A stretch of DNA of 64,000 nt from Streptomyces silvae (lineage in GTDB: Bacteria; Actinomycetota; Actinomycetes; Streptomycetales; Streptomycetaceae), in NCBI RefSeq assembly GCF_016745505.1, contig NZ_JAERUC010000034.1:26542-90541 (forward strand). Reading direction: 5' to 3'. Below, piece by piece: positions 17,185 through 26,040 of this stretch; within the stretch, counting starts at the first letter, position 1; every line of letters starts with the position of its first letter. A program made the position numbers and the translations under genes. A model generated the notes under the pieces. It searched no databases. It saw nothing but the letters and a program-made list of their open reading frames with translations, and was not told the origin of the DNA.

Positions 17185-17250
17185 GTTTCCGTGAGGTGGA
17201 GCGTCGTTCGGGGTGGTGCCGGGCGCCGTTGCCCTCAGGGACTGCCGCTC

Positions 17251-18861
17251 TCAGTAACCGCGTACGTCGGGCCAGTGGCGCTGGACCCCGTTCGAGTCGA
17301 GCACTTGGGCGAACTCCCCGAACCGCTTGTCGTCGGCCTGTACCTGGTGGGGGTCGACGCCCTCGGAGACGCAGTGCGCGGCCAGTGCGCCGGCGACCTC
17401 GCCGATGTTCCATTCGACCGGGTGGAGCCGGTAGCAGCCGTTGGTGATGTGGGTGGTGCCGATGTTCTTGCCCGCGGGGAGGAGATTGCGGACCCGGCGC
17501 GGCACGAGCGCGCCGAGCGGTATCTCGAAGGGCACCGAGCCGATGTCGACGTAGTTGTCGCCTCCGGTGGAAGGGTGCAGGTCGATGCGGTAGTTGCCGA
17601 CGCCCACCGAGTCCCGGTACGCGGTCCGTCCGTAGGGTCCGACGACATCGATGGCGACGTCCTGTTCGGTGACGGTCGTGACGGCCTTGATCCGTCGCGA
17701 CTCCCGGACGTACGGCGCCTTGGCGAGGCCGTCGGCCGTGCCCGTGATGTCGGGGCGCGGGCGCAGACCGGGGAAGCCGGTCCCGCCGTCCTCGCGCGGT
17801 GCCTCGGTCTGGAGCCAGTGGAGGACCGAGAGCGACAACTGCCGGGCCTCCGCGATCGCCTGGGCCGAGGTCTCCGGACCGCCCCCGATCAGCGGCTTCA
17901 GCCAGTAGTCGTTGAGCGGCCAGTTGACCAGGGTGATGTCGGAGTCGAAGGCACCGGTCCTGTGCATCCTGCGGGCGAGGATGCGGCGGAAGCCCCACAG
18001 CTCCTTGTCGCCCGCGTCGGCGCTCTGGTCGGCGTTGACGGCGAGGGGGTCGATCTCCGGGTTCGGGACGAACGTGCGGGGAACGGCCTCGAGCGACCGG
18101 GGGTCAGGGGCGAGGAAGCCGAGGAGCGGGCCCGGCCAGAAGTCGGGCCGGTAGGAGCGCCAGAAGTCGTAGTCGGCGGGCCGGTCGATGATGTGGTTCT
18201 CGCCCTCGTGGTGGGAGAGCGCGAAGCAGACGGTGATGCCCTGCTGGTTGAGGGGCTGTGCCTCTTCAGGGGCGTGCGGCTCCCCGAACTCGGCACGCGA
18301 CTCGGCGCCGACGGCGTGCTCGACGCCGCCGAGTTCGAGGAGTTCACCGGTCTCCGTGGCGTCGATGACGTACCGCGCCCGGATCGTGGACCGGGAGCCG
18401 TCGCGCAGGTTCTCCAGAGTGACCGGGCCGATTACATCGTCGTCCGACTCGGCGGCGACCGCCCGGTGCTCGGTGAGCAGAGTCAGCCGCCCCGATGTCC
18501 GGTGCGGGGCGATCATGCCCTCCAGGACGGCGAGGGCGACACGTGGCTCGTGGCAGAGCTTGCTGACCCGGCCGGCCCCCGGGTTGAGGTCGGTCAGCGC
18601 GAGCGCCTCGGAACGCATCGGGTACCACTGGCGGTAGTAGTCCCGGATGCCCTCGCGCAGCGCCCGGTAGGTGGCGGTCGTGCCGAACTGCTCCACCCAG
18701 GGGTGCTCGTCCGGCGGGACCGCCTGACTGGTGAGCTGGCCACCGATCCAGTCGGTCTCCTCCGTGAGGACGACGGTCCGGCCGGCCCGGCAGGCGGCGA
18801 GCGCGGCGGCCACGCCGCCCAGGCCGCCGCCGACGATGAGGATGTCCGGTTCGTGGATCAC
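17251..18861 (-). CDS. FAD-dependent oxidoreductase (FAD_oxidored family)
   Basis: A 536-residue flavoprotein beginning with a Rossmann motif, ILIVGGGLGGVAAAL, followed by VVLTEETDWIGGQL. This pair is typical of the FAD-dependent oxidoreductase family that also includes xanthan-lyase-annotated proteins. A late segment (NLLPAGKNIGTTHITNG) closes the FAD site. It starts with GTG at 18,861, preceded by AAGGAG four bases upstream. It is the first structural gene after the LacI regulator (55-bp gap). It may oxidise the substrate that the HyuA-like protein then opens; that order is inference. Confidence 0.8.
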   Translation of the reverse strand: MIHEPDILIVGGGLGGVAAALAACRAGRTVVLTEETDWIGGQLTSQAVPPDEHPWVEQFGTTATYRALREGIRDYYRQWYPMRSEALALTDLNPGAGRVSKLCHEPRVALAVLEGMIAPHRTSGRLTLLTEHRAVAAESDDDVIGPVTLENLRDGSRSTIRARYVIDATETGELLELGGVEHAVGAESRAEFGEPHAPEEAQPLNQQGITVCFALSHHEGENHIIDRPADYDFWRSYRPDFWPGPLLGFLAPDPRSLEAVPRTFVPNPEIDPLAVNADQSADAGDKELWGFRRILARRMHRTGAFDSDITLVNWPLNDYWLKPLIGGGPETSAQAIAEARQLSLSVLHWLQTEAPREDGGTGFPGLRPRPDITGTADGLAKAPYVRESRRIKAVTTVTEQDVAIDVVGPYGRTAYRDSVGVGNYRIDLHPSTGGDNYVDIGSVPFEIPLGALVPRRVRNLLPAGKNIGTTHITNGCYRLHPVEWNIGEVAGALAAHCVSEGVDPHQVQADDKRFGEFAQVLDSNGVQRHWPDVRGY

Positions 18862-18916
18862 AGTTCTCCTTGTGCGGTACGGATCGTGCCGTGCGGGTCC
18901 CGTTGTGGGGCGCGGG

Positions 18917-20038
18917 TCAGCCGGGGGCAGGGCGCGCGCCGGGTGGCGGCCCCGCCGTGGCGCCGGGCCGGTACGTGCAGGCCACCAGTGCCACCGGCCG
19001 CTCCGGGACGTCCTCCCCGGCGACCAGCGTGGCGAGCAGGCGTACGGCCTCCGCGCCCAACTGCGCGCGCGGGATGTCGAATCCCGTGGGCTCCGGCGCG
19101 TCGGCGAGGTCCGGCGGGGGACTGCCGAGCAATGCCAGGGAGAGGTCGCGGGGAGCCTTCAGGCCGGCCTCGCGGACAGCTGTGCTCAGCGCCCGCCAGG
19201 CGCCGCCGCTGTCGGTCTCCTCGGCCACGAACGCGGTGACGCCGCCGGCCAGCCACTGCCTCAGGCGCTCCGGTGTGAGGTCGAGCGCGGGGTCCGCGCT
19301 GCGGAACACCGCCTCCGTCTCCGGGAGTTCAGCCACCCGGAGGCCCTCCAGGAATCCCTGTTCACGGTCGGTGGAGGCCGGTGCCTCGTCGTCCTCGCGC
19401 ACCAGGACGATGCGGCGGTGCCCGAGCGACGCCAGCCGCTCGACGACCTCGCGGCTGGAGCTGACGTAGTCGGCGCCGACCCAGGCCAGGCCCTCCGGTT
19501 CGTCTCTGCGGCCCAGGTGGACCACGGGAAACCCGTCGTCCACCAGCCTGCGCAGTTCGTCCACCGGGGCGTGACGTCCGAGCAGGAGGCAACCGTCGGC
19601 CAGCCGCGCCCGGTTCAGCGGGTGCGGACCGCCGGCACCGGCGCCGCCGGTGCTCGACCCGGTGAAGAGCACCAGGTCGTACCCGCGCGCGGCGGCTTCC
19701 CGCTCCACGCCGACGAGGAACGGGTAGTACGAGTGCTGGACGTCGGTGGGGAAGGTGGCCGTGAAGCTGAAGACCCCGAGAAGGTCGTTGCGCGCGGCGG
19801 CCAGCCGGCGGGCCGCGGGATCCGGTACGTAACCGAGGCGGCCCGCGGCGTCGAGCACGTTCTGCCGGGTCTCCTGCGAGATGGCGGCGCCCTGCTGCTT
19901 CCCACCCAGCACCAGCGAGACCGTCGCCTGCGAGACCCCCGCGAGCCGTGCGACCTCCGCCTGACGCGGCCGCCCCGTGCGCCCGGCCGGTGCGGGCGCA
20001 CGGCCTCGCCTGGCCCGCTTCGTGGGTTCCTCCACCAC
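18917..20038 (-). CDS. LacI family transcriptional regulator
   Basis: A 373-residue repressor-type protein. A basic N-terminal extension precedes the LacI helix-turn-helix (VARLAGVSQATVSLVLGG, residues about 29-46), the hinge helix (RRLAAARNDLLGVF) and a periplasmic-binding-like ligand domain. The C-terminal ~20 residues are Pro/Gly-rich. It heads the minus-strand cluster that continues with the FAD oxidoreductase. Two tandem palindromes centred on CG lie just upstream of its start (see 20,054-20,078), so it probably represses itself and the cluster in response to a pathway intermediate. Confidence 0.85.
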   Translation of the reverse strand: MVEEPTKRARRGRAPAPAGRTGRPRQAEVARLAGVSQATVSLVLGGKQQGAAISQETRQNVLDAAGRLGYVPDPAARRLAAARNDLLGVFSFTATFPTDVQHSYYPFLVGVEREAAARGYDLVLFTGSSTGGAGAGGPHPLNRARLADGCLLLGRHAPVDELRRLVDDGFPVVHLGRRDEPEGLAWVGADYVSSSREVVERLASLGHRRIVLVREDDEAPASTDREQGFLEGLRVAELPETEAVFRSADPALDLTPERLRQWLAGGVTAFVAEETDSGGAWRALSTAVREAGLKAPRDLSLALLGSPPPDLADAPEPTGFDIPRAQLGAEAVRLLATLVAGEDVPERPVALVACTYRPGATAGPPPGARPAPG

Positions 20039-20053
20039 TGTTCCTCCAGCTGT

Positions 20054-20078
20054 TAATGCGTATTAGTGATGCGCATTG
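20054..20078. promoter_or_regulatory. Tandem LacI-type operator candidates
   Basis: Two overlapping palindromes sit 16-40 bp upstream of the LacI start: TTAATGCGTATTAG centred on CG at 20,059-20,060, and ATGCGCAT centred on 20,072-20,073. Together they also form AATGCG-N11-CGCATT. The central CG and the position fit LacI-family autoregulation. The surroundings are unusually AT-rich for this genome. Confidence 0.5.
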
Positions 20079-20226
20079 ACGAGCACTGTGCGCGCGTCGG
20101 GAACGTGGGTCAAGAGGTTGAACAGAACTTTGTGGCCGGGGAATCCGGCACGCCGGCCCCGGAGCCGGACGAGGCACCCGGCGTATCCTGACGGCACCGC
20201 CGGGGGAGCTGGGAGGGGGAGAAGCG

Positions 20227-20592
20227 ATGAACTGGGTCTGGGTACTGCTCATCCTGTTCTGGACGGGAGGCTTCGCATGGGCGGCGGACAACGTCCGCAC
20301 CGCGCTGCGCAACCGGCACGAGCGCAGGATGGAGCTGATGCGGGAGACGAAGCAGGAACGCCTGTCCCTCGAAGCGGCGTACAGGACGCCGGAGCCCGTC
20401 TGTGGATGCACGCACCACCTCGCCAAGCATGACAAGGCCGGCCGCTGCCATGAGCGCGTCGAGGTGCCGACGGCCTGGGACGAGGAGAAGAAGCCCCTCC
20501 GCTACGAGGCCGGGCAGTGCAACTGCCAGCAGTACGTGGGCCCGCAGCCACTGTCGCAGGTCTTCGCGGAGGATCTGACGGACCGGGCGTAA
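20227..20592 (+). CDS. Small membrane-anchored Cys-rich protein, function unknown
   Basis: A 121-residue protein with one N-terminal transmembrane helix (VWVLLILFWTGGFAWAA, residues 4-20), a basic coiled stretch, and a C-terminal domain with a CGC...H...C...CNC cysteine/histidine pattern that could bind zinc. A GGGGGAGAAG site precedes the ATG. I believe similar small proteins are common in Streptomyces, but I cannot name a function. It is divergent from the LacI gene and apparently monocistronic. The 272 bp that follow (20,593-20,864) show no gene. Confidence 0.7.
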   Translation: MNWVWVLLILFWTGGFAWAADNVRTALRNRHERRMELMRETKQERLSLEAAYRTPEPVCGCTHHLAKHDKAGRCHERVEVPTAWDEEKKPLRYEAGQCNCQQYVGPQPLSQVFAEDLTDRA

Positions 20593-20864
20593 CGACAGCG
20601 CACCATGTCCCTGGGATCGCTCCGCGTCACCGCAGGGACGGACCGGCCGTACGAGGGCCTCCCGTCGCTACGGCCGGGGAGCTCTCTCCCGTGTTCTCCC
20701 AGGGGGCAACACGGGGCGTCGGACGTGAGGCTCGGGGCGGCAGTTGGCGCTGAAGGCTACCCAGGGTTCGCGTGCACGTGAGGCTGAACGCGCGGTCCTC
20801 GCCTCGGGTCGGGGGGTCGAGCCGACGGTTCAGCTCGACGCGAGGGTGCGCCGGTGATCCCCGG

Positions 20865-21305
20865 TCAGCGGCGGTCGATGGCCAGGGTGACGAGGAACTG
20901 GCCGCCGCCCGGCTCGATGCCGGCGGTCACCGGCAGCCCCGGAACCAGCCGGGCGAAGCGGTCCACCAGCCAATCCGCCGCCTCTTGGGCGTCCCGCCTT
21001 GTCGGACAACGGCCCACCATCTCGCGGCCCCCCTTGCGCTCCAGCCGCCCGGCAACGGTGATCAGCGGCGCGGGTTCCACCACGTACAGGTGGTCCGGCC
21101 AGGCGATGACCACCTTGACGGCGCCTTTGCGGGTGTTGCACCCACGGTGTGCGAGCCGCTCGGCCATCTTGGCCTTCCGGTCGGCAGTCCGGCTGTCGAC
21201 GCTGGGCCCCCGCGGGTCGTTCACCGACTCGTCGGGATCGACCGCTTCGTCGCATACCCAGCATCGCCAGCCGTCACGCTCGGCCACATCATCAAGGAGA
21301 CTCAT
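20865..21305 (-). CDS. HNH-like zinc-ribbon protein
   Basis: A 146-residue protein whose first 60 residues carry RDGWRCWVCDEAVDPD and LAHRGCNTRKG. This CxxC...H..CN..KG layout is seen in small HNH endonuclease-type zinc folds. The classical catalytic His of the first strand is not obvious, so activity is uncertain. The remaining ~80 residues form an alpha/beta region with no motif I recognise. Its start lies inside the end of a short HTH frame (21,292-21,435), suggesting coupling. Confidence 0.6.
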   Translation of the reverse strand: MSLLDDVAERDGWRCWVCDEAVDPDESVNDPRGPSVDSRTADRKAKMAERLAHRGCNTRKGAVKVVIAWPDHLYVVEPAPLITVAGRLERKGGREMVGRCPTRRDAQEAADWLVDRFARLVPGLPVTAGIEPGGGQFLVTLAIDRR

Positions 21306-21435
21306 CCGAGCAAACTAGCCTGTCCGGCCGCGATCCTGCGTTCGGCGGTGATCTCCCGCTGTCGACCAGTCGTCCCACCGTGTCGGCGCTGACACCGAGC
21401 AAGGCAACGGCTTCCCCGATCCGGTCGCTGTGCAT
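21292..21435 (-). CDS. Short MerR/excisionase-like helix-turn-helix peptide or remnant
   Basis: A 47-codon frame reads HSDRIGEAVALLGVSADTV and then GRLVDSG, the usual opening of MerR/excisionase or molybdate-regulator HTH domains. After the recognition helix the expected wing sequence is replaced by an unrelated tail and a stop. It may be a truncated remnant or a minimal HTH protein. It overlaps the start of the HNH-like gene by 14 bp. Confidence 0.4.
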   Translation of the reverse strand: MHSDRIGEAVALLGVSADTVGRLVDSGRSPPNAGSRPDRLVCSDESP

Positions 21436-21572
21436 GTGCTGGTTATTCGGCAGCAGATGCAAGCGGAAAGTCTCTGTTACTTGGCATGACCTGGAATCCG
21501 TAGCAAATCAGGTCGCATGTGCGTTTATGTGGGATGTGCGCCCGGGTACGGTCACCGGGGAGGTGGTAGCCC

Positions 21573-22142
21573 GTGGGTCGGTCCGTCACAGCTTCGATCG
21601 CGCCACCGGCGGAACCAGGTCGTCCGTACGGCGATACCGAAGGGCGACCGCTGCTGCCGCGGGAGGAGCCGGCAGGCGTCCTGGTCGTCCAGCACACGCC
21701 CCACGAGGGGCCGCACGCCCTTTGGGCGGCGTTGGAGGCGGCGGGACTGCCGGTGCGGGTGTGCCGTACATGGGCGGGAGACCCGGTTCCGTCGTCGCCC
21801 CGGACTGCCGCGCTGGTGGTGACGGGCGAGCCCGCAGCGGCGTACGAGGACGCCTCGCCGTTCGCCCCGCGCGCGGCCCAACTGGCGCTGCCGCGTGCCG
21901 CGCTGGAGGCGGAGGTGCCGGTTCTCGGGGTGGGCCTGGGGGCGCGGCTCCTGGCCGTGGTGGGCGGCGGCACGGTTTGTGCCGGCGAGGCCCCGCGGAT
22001 CGGCTGGGGGGAGGTGCGTACGGCTCCGGGCGCGCCCGACGACCCGCTGTTCGCCGGACTGCCCGAGCGTCTGCGCGTCCTGCACCGGCACGACGACAGG
22101 GTGGATCCACCCGCCGGCGCGACCCTGCGGTGGAAGACGTGA
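21573..22142 (+). pseudogene. Truncated class I glutamine amidotransferase-like protein
   Basis: A 189-residue frame starting at GTG (AGGTGG upstream) has the shape of GMP-synthase-like glutamine amidotransferases: VLVVQHTPHEGP at the start, a GVGLGARLLAVVGGG elbow, PRIGWGEVR, then DPLFAGLPERLRVLHRHDD. The nucleophilic cysteine expected in the elbow (G-x-C-x-G) is glycine. The protein stops just after PPAGATL, about 50 residues short of the family. It is therefore catalytically dead and 3'-truncated. No continuation is seen in the other frames downstream. Confidence 0.65.
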
Positions 22143-22262
22143 AGCACAGAGCGAACGGTGAACACAAGCGACGGGAGTGTGAGTCCCGCCGGCGGACAGC
22201 CGTGGAGGAGGCGAGGAAACTCGCGCTTCGAGAACAGCTCGCCGCGGGACTCCGAGATGAGG

Positions 22263-22352
22263 CCGCAAGGCGCTCTCCTCGTCGGCTGCGGTGATGCCGA
22301 GTACGACGTGCCCGGGCTCGCTGACATGGCGGGCTGCGATGACGGAATCCAT
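22263..22352 (-). pseudogene. Fragment resembling DUF6207
   Basis: About 30 codons read MDSVIAARHVSEPGHVV and then LGITAADEESALR. This resembles the opening of the small Streptomyces DUF6207 family, whose members run to about 100 residues. The frame then diverges into unrelated sequence, so only a 5' fragment remains. The call rests on a short match. Confidence 0.35.
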
Positions 22353-22374
22353 AATCGGACGACGCCGCGGCTGC

Positions 22375-23184
22375 TCAGGGCTTTTTGGCGACTGCCCCGT
22401 ACATGGCGATGTCGCTGCCGTTGATGCCGTTCTGTTCAGGGCCGGGGCGCCAGGAGTGCACCTGGGTGACCCCCGGCTCCTGCAGTTCCAGGCCGTCGAA
22501 GAGCGAGGTGGCGGTGGCGAGTTCGCGCAGGACGAAGGGCATGCCTTGCTGGCGGTATTCCTGGGCGACTTGGTTGACCTCCTCGGGGGCGAAGTCTGCG
22601 GTGCCGATGGTCATGGCCAGGTAGCTGCCGGACGGCAGTGGATCCAGCAGCTTGGCGATCAGACGCCGGTCGTCGGGCGGCAGGATGAAGTGCATGATGC
22701 CGATCACCATGAGGCCGACGGGCTGGCTCAGGTCGATCAGCTCCCGGAACTCGGGGCTGTCCAGGATGGCGTCGGGGTCGTGCATGTTCGCGTCCACGTA
22801 GGCGGTTGCGCCCTCGGGTGAACTCTGCAGGAGGGCGCGGGCGTGAGCGAGGACGATGGGGTCGTTGTCGACGTAGACCACGTTGGATTCCGGAGCCACT
22901 TCCTGCACGATCTCGTGCAGGTTCGGCGACGTCGGCAGGCCGGTTCCGATGTCGAGGAACTGGCGGATGCCCCGTTCCTCTGCCAGGAAGCGGGCGGCTC
23001 GGTGCATGAACCGGCGGTTCTCCAGCATGTGCACGGGCAGGGCGGGCCAGTGCCGGGCCATGGCGTCGCCCGCTTCCGCATCCACGGCGTAGTGGTCTTT
23101 GCCGCCCAGGATGTAGTCGTACACCCGGGCGGAGTGGGCACGTGTGGTTGCCAGCCCGTCCTGACGGTCGTTCGGCGTGTTCAT
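22375..23184 (-). CDS. S-adenosyl methyltransferase family protein (DUF574 type)
   Basis: A 269-residue protein with the family opening SARVYDYILGGKDHYAVD, the motif I region QFLDIGTGLPTSPN and the acidic VVYVDNDPIVLAHA. These mark the actinobacterial S-adenosyl-methionine-dependent methyltransferase family. The substrate is unknown. I choose ATG 23,184, preceded by AGAGG. An alternative ATG at 23,277 overlaps the phosphatase stop (ATGA) but has no good ribosome site and adds 31 non-conserved residues. The gene follows the SpoIIE-type phosphatase on the same strand and may be cotranscribed. Confidence 0.85.
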   Translation of the reverse strand: MNTPNDRQDGLATTRAHSARVYDYILGGKDHYAVDAEAGDAMARHWPALPVHMLENRRFMHRAARFLAEERGIRQFLDIGTGLPTSPNLHEIVQEVAPESNVVYVDNDPIVLAHARALLQSSPEGATAYVDANMHDPDAILDSPEFRELIDLSQPVGLMVIGIMHFILPPDDRRLIAKLLDPLPSGSYLAMTIGTADFAPEEVNQVAQEYRQQGMPFVLRELATATSLFDGLELQEPGVTQVHSWRPGPEQNGINGSDIAMYGAVAKKP

Positions 23185-23273
23185 ACAGAGCCTCTTTCGT
23201 CCGGGGACGGGCGTTCTCGACGGTATAGAGGCACTGTTCCGGGTGCAAGCGATGAGGTGCTCGGTAAGGGTGG

Positions 23274-24923
23274 TCATGAGTCCGGCCGGGCTTGCAGGGC
23301 GATGATGGCGATGTCGTCCCGGCGGTGGTGAAGAGGTGGGAGAAGGCCGCGGATCAAGGAGCGCAGCGGAGGGCTTCGGCGGGCCAGCGCGTCGGTGCGT
23401 TCTCGCAGCCTTCGGAGGTTGTCGCCGATGTCCGTGTCCGGCGTCTCCACCAGCCCGTCGGTGTAGAACACCAGGGTGTCGCCCTCAAGCAGGTCTGCGT
23501 AGAGGGTGGCGCGGGTGAGGCTGTCGGTGACGCACAGGGGCGGGTCCGGGGCTGTGAGGTCGTGCAGATACCGCGACGGCGCGTCCGCCGGGATCAGCAG
23601 GGGCGGCGGGTGCCCGGCGTTGGACAGGGCGATGTACCAGCCGCCGTGTGTCTGGCGGCGCAGGACCGCGTGTACCGCCGTGACCATCGCCGGGCTGTCG
23701 AGCGCCTGCACGATGCGGTCGAGACGGCTCAGGGTGACCGCAGGACTGGCGGCCGGGCCGCTGTCGTACGCGAGTCCCCGCAGGATGCTGTTGACCCGTG
23801 CCATCGCCATGGCCGCGTCGAGGTCGTGCCCCGCGATATCGCCGATGGACAGGGCGAGGGCGTCCGCGGAGAGCCGGACGGCGTCGTACCAGTCCCCGCC
23901 GACCTCCGCCGCCGAGTCCGCCGGATGGTAGAGCGCGGTGATCGTGAGACCGTCGATGGACGGCGGGGCCGCCAGGAACGACTTCTGCAGCGCAAGCGCC
24001 TTGCCACGGATGCTCTGCAACTCCATCGTCCGGCGCAGCGGCCCGCTCATCTGCTGAAAGAGGTCCCGCAGCAGCGAGAGGTCTGCCTCGTCCGGGGGCG
24101 GGTTGCCCCGACAGGTTGCGATCGTCGCCAGCGCGACGGTCCGGCCGTCCACCACCACGGGCACCAACGCCACGCCAGTCGCCCCGGCCTCCCGCAGCCA
24201 CCGCACGGAAACGTCCGAGAGCCCGTCCCCGGGAGGCCCGTCAGGGGGGAAGGCCAACAGGCTGGCCTCCTGGCTCTCGATCGCCCGCTGGGCGACCGGA
24301 CCCAGCACAAAATCGGCGTCGAGCGGGGGCAGGGAAGGCAGCCCGGGGGCGAGCCCCACACGCTCCGGCGACGTTGCGGCCGGTGCGTCGGCGGGCCGCA
24401 CACCGGCCTCGACGCCGTCCACGAGACGGAAGATGGCCACCGCGTCAGCGAGCTCGGGCACAACGGCTGCGGCCGTCGTCAGAAAAGCCTCCGAAAGATC
24501 GCGGGCCGCGGGCACCGCCGCCATACGAGCCAGCAACTTCTCCCGCATACGGCCGCGCCAGTGTTCCTCCGCGTCGGTGGCCGTTCCAACAAACTCCACC
24601 TCACCGTCCTCGTCGACAACGGGCGCAGCGATGATTTTGACGTGGCGGAAGCGGTCGACGGCACCGTCGAGCCGCACCCTGACGATCGTATCGAGAGGGG
24701 ACCGCTGCTGCGTGGCCCTGCGCCACGCCCGCTGGAACCAGTCCCGGTCCTTGGGATGCACGGCATCCATCCACGAGGTATCAGTGCCGGGAGCCCACAG
24801 CTTCTCGGCGATCCCGCCTCCGGACAACACGGTGACGACACCGCCGGGCGACATCACCCACACCGACTGCGGTACGGCTCCCATGAGCGCCTGGTACCGC
24901 CTGAGGAGACGCTCCTCGTTCAC
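23274..24923 (-). CDS. PAS/GAF/SpoIIE-type PP2C phosphatase
   Basis: A 549-residue signalling protein. An N-terminal PAS-like domain (about 10-140) is followed by a GAF-like domain (about 150-310) and a SpoIIE/PP2C phosphatase domain. The phosphatase domain has EVGGDWYDAV and SIGDIAGHDLDAA with its metal-binding aspartates, and ends DDIAIIALQ. Such proteins dephosphorylate anti-anti-sigma factors and so control alternative sigma factors. The GTG at 24,923 has GGAGGGG six bases upstream; the longer frame to 25,019 is basic and low-complexity. No anti-sigma or STAS gene is adjacent. Confidence 0.85.
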   Translation of the reverse strand: MNEERLLRRYQALMGAVPQSVWVMSPGGVVTVLSGGGIAEKLWAPGTDTSWMDAVHPKDRDWFQRAWRRATQQRSPLDTIVRVRLDGAVDRFRHVKIIAAPVVDEDGEVEFVGTATDAEEHWRGRMREKLLARMAAVPAARDLSEAFLTTAAAVVPELADAVAIFRLVDGVEAGVRPADAPAATSPERVGLAPGLPSLPPLDADFVLGPVAQRAIESQEASLLAFPPDGPPGDGLSDVSVRWLREAGATGVALVPVVVDGRTVALATIATCRGNPPPDEADLSLLRDLFQQMSGPLRRTMELQSIRGKALALQKSFLAAPPSIDGLTITALYHPADSAAEVGGDWYDAVRLSADALALSIGDIAGHDLDAAMAMARVNSILRGLAYDSGPAASPAVTLSRLDRIVQALDSPAMVTAVHAVLRRQTHGGWYIALSNAGHPPPLLIPADAPSRYLHDLTAPDPPLCVTDSLTRATLYADLLEGDTLVFYTDGLVETPDTDIGDNLRRLRERTDALARRSPPLRSLIRGLLPPLHHRRDDIAIIALQARPDS

Positions 24924-25260
24924 GGCCGTCCCCTCCGCCGCCGGGCCGACGAGCCCGAGGACCGGGCCTGCGGCACGGCACCGCCTGCGGCCTGCCCTGA
25001 GCGCCTTCGCCCGTCCCACTCTCCGGACGGCGCCAGTGGATCATCACCACTCATGCTCCGATAGTCCCTCGCATCCCGCACATCAGCACACCCAGGCGCT
25101 GCGCGCGACCACCGAGCCTTGCAGCGGCCGACGGCGCCGCGGTACATACCGTCGGCCGCAGAGTGCACTCGCACACGAGTGGGCGGGATGGGCTGTCAAC
25201 CGTGACGCCCGTTAGAGCTCTGGGCGCACTCACGCTGTGCGGGGGAGCTGGAGAAGTGGC
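24924..25260. other. Intergenic stretch upstream of the phosphatase
   Basis: No gene is supported. The region contains the phosphatase promoter area on the minus strand and then leads into the left direct repeat of the island. Confidence 0.5.
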
Positions 25261-25473
25261 TCTGACCTGGTCTTTTCCGTAGCGCACTCAGGCCGACATC
25301 TTCCCGATGACTCATCACGTGAAGAGCGCGGTGCACGGAAGCCGTCGCTCCTGGTTCGAAGTCCCAGAAAAGTCCCAGGGACTCCGTCACACCCCGCCTC
25401 GACTCGCATTTGTGCAGGTCAGAAGGAGTGTGACGGTGTTTCTTCTGCAGGCTTTCAGATGTCCCGGAAGAGA
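25261..25473. repeat. Left copy of the ~210-bp direct repeat (putative attL)
   Basis: It aligns end to end with 50,944-51,153 at roughly 85-90% identity by eye. Identical blocks include ACTCATCACGTGAAGAGCGC and AGTCCCAGAAAAGTCCCAGG. The copy ends GCTTTCAGATGTCCCGGAAG, which corresponds to the stop and final codons of the MurA-type gene, then diverges. It carries no full gene. Confidence 0.75.
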
Positions 25474-25889
25474 CCAGTCGCTCAGCTGACCTGCGGGAAC
25501 GCACGACCATCAGCCTCTGACCTGGGGAAACGGCCTTTCGGTTGTTTCACGCCTGTGCCCCTTGATGTGGCCGAAAGTCCCAGGAAAGTCCCAGAGGGCT
25601 CCCAAGGAGACCAGGCGTTCTTTCCAGGTCATGCGGGCTATGCGAGACGCCTTGGAGCTCAGCGGTCGGGGTATTCGTCGGCCGGGGCAGAGGCGAATCC
25701 ATGGCGGGTTGAATTCCTGACCTCTGCGGTCTGGGGCGACCGGATCCGGACACCCCCGCTTGGCGGGGAGGATCGGCCCCGGACGTAGCCCATGACCGCG
25801 GCGTCCGGAACACCCCGCGTCGGTTGGGAGGACAATTGCTGACCTGCATCTTAAGAAGGGCTTTGCAGTTCCCGCACTGCCCGCCCCAC
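25474..25889. other. Gene-free stretch with a partial third repeat
   Basis: No gene is supported. A partial third copy of the repeat core, two AGTCCCAG units nine bases apart at 25,574-25,602, and several variants of a CTGACCT motif lie here. This suggests that more than one recombination has happened at this end. Confidence 0.4.
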
Positions 25890-26040
25890 TCCATGTGCCA
25901 CACCTGCGTCTCATGGCTAGTCCAGAAAGGAGTCTCCCTCTACGAGCTCCAGCACCTCCTCGGCCACGAAAGCTTTCAGACCACCTGCAGCCGGACGCGC
26001 ACAAGGCCGTCCTCGGGGCCTGGGAGCGGATGGAAACCCC
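25890..26040 (+). pseudogene. C-terminal remnant of a tyrosine recombinase (integrase)
   Basis: About 30 codons read HTCVSWLVQKGVSLYELQ then HLLGHESFQTT, the conserved box II region of phage-type integrases. After one frame change, HLQPDAHKAVLGAWERME continues the normal tail. The HxxR arginine is cysteine here (HSMC), and the segment that should carry the nucleophilic tyrosine (RYAH) is lost at the frameshift. The rest of the gene is absent, so no active recombinase remains. Confidence 0.75.

Noticed and set aside
15770..17998. 742-codon minus-strand frame overlapping the HyuA and FAD genes
   Set aside because: Arg/His/Pro-rich shadow in a third frame across two supported genes and a stem-loop.
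20593..20864. Possible small plus-strand gene in this gap
   Set aside because: Short open frames only, without ribosome sites or protein-like composition; treated as intergenic.
23185..23277. N-terminal extension of the methyltransferase from ATG 23,277
   Set aside because: It overlaps the phosphatase stop attractively, but has no ribosome site and the added residues are not typical of the family.
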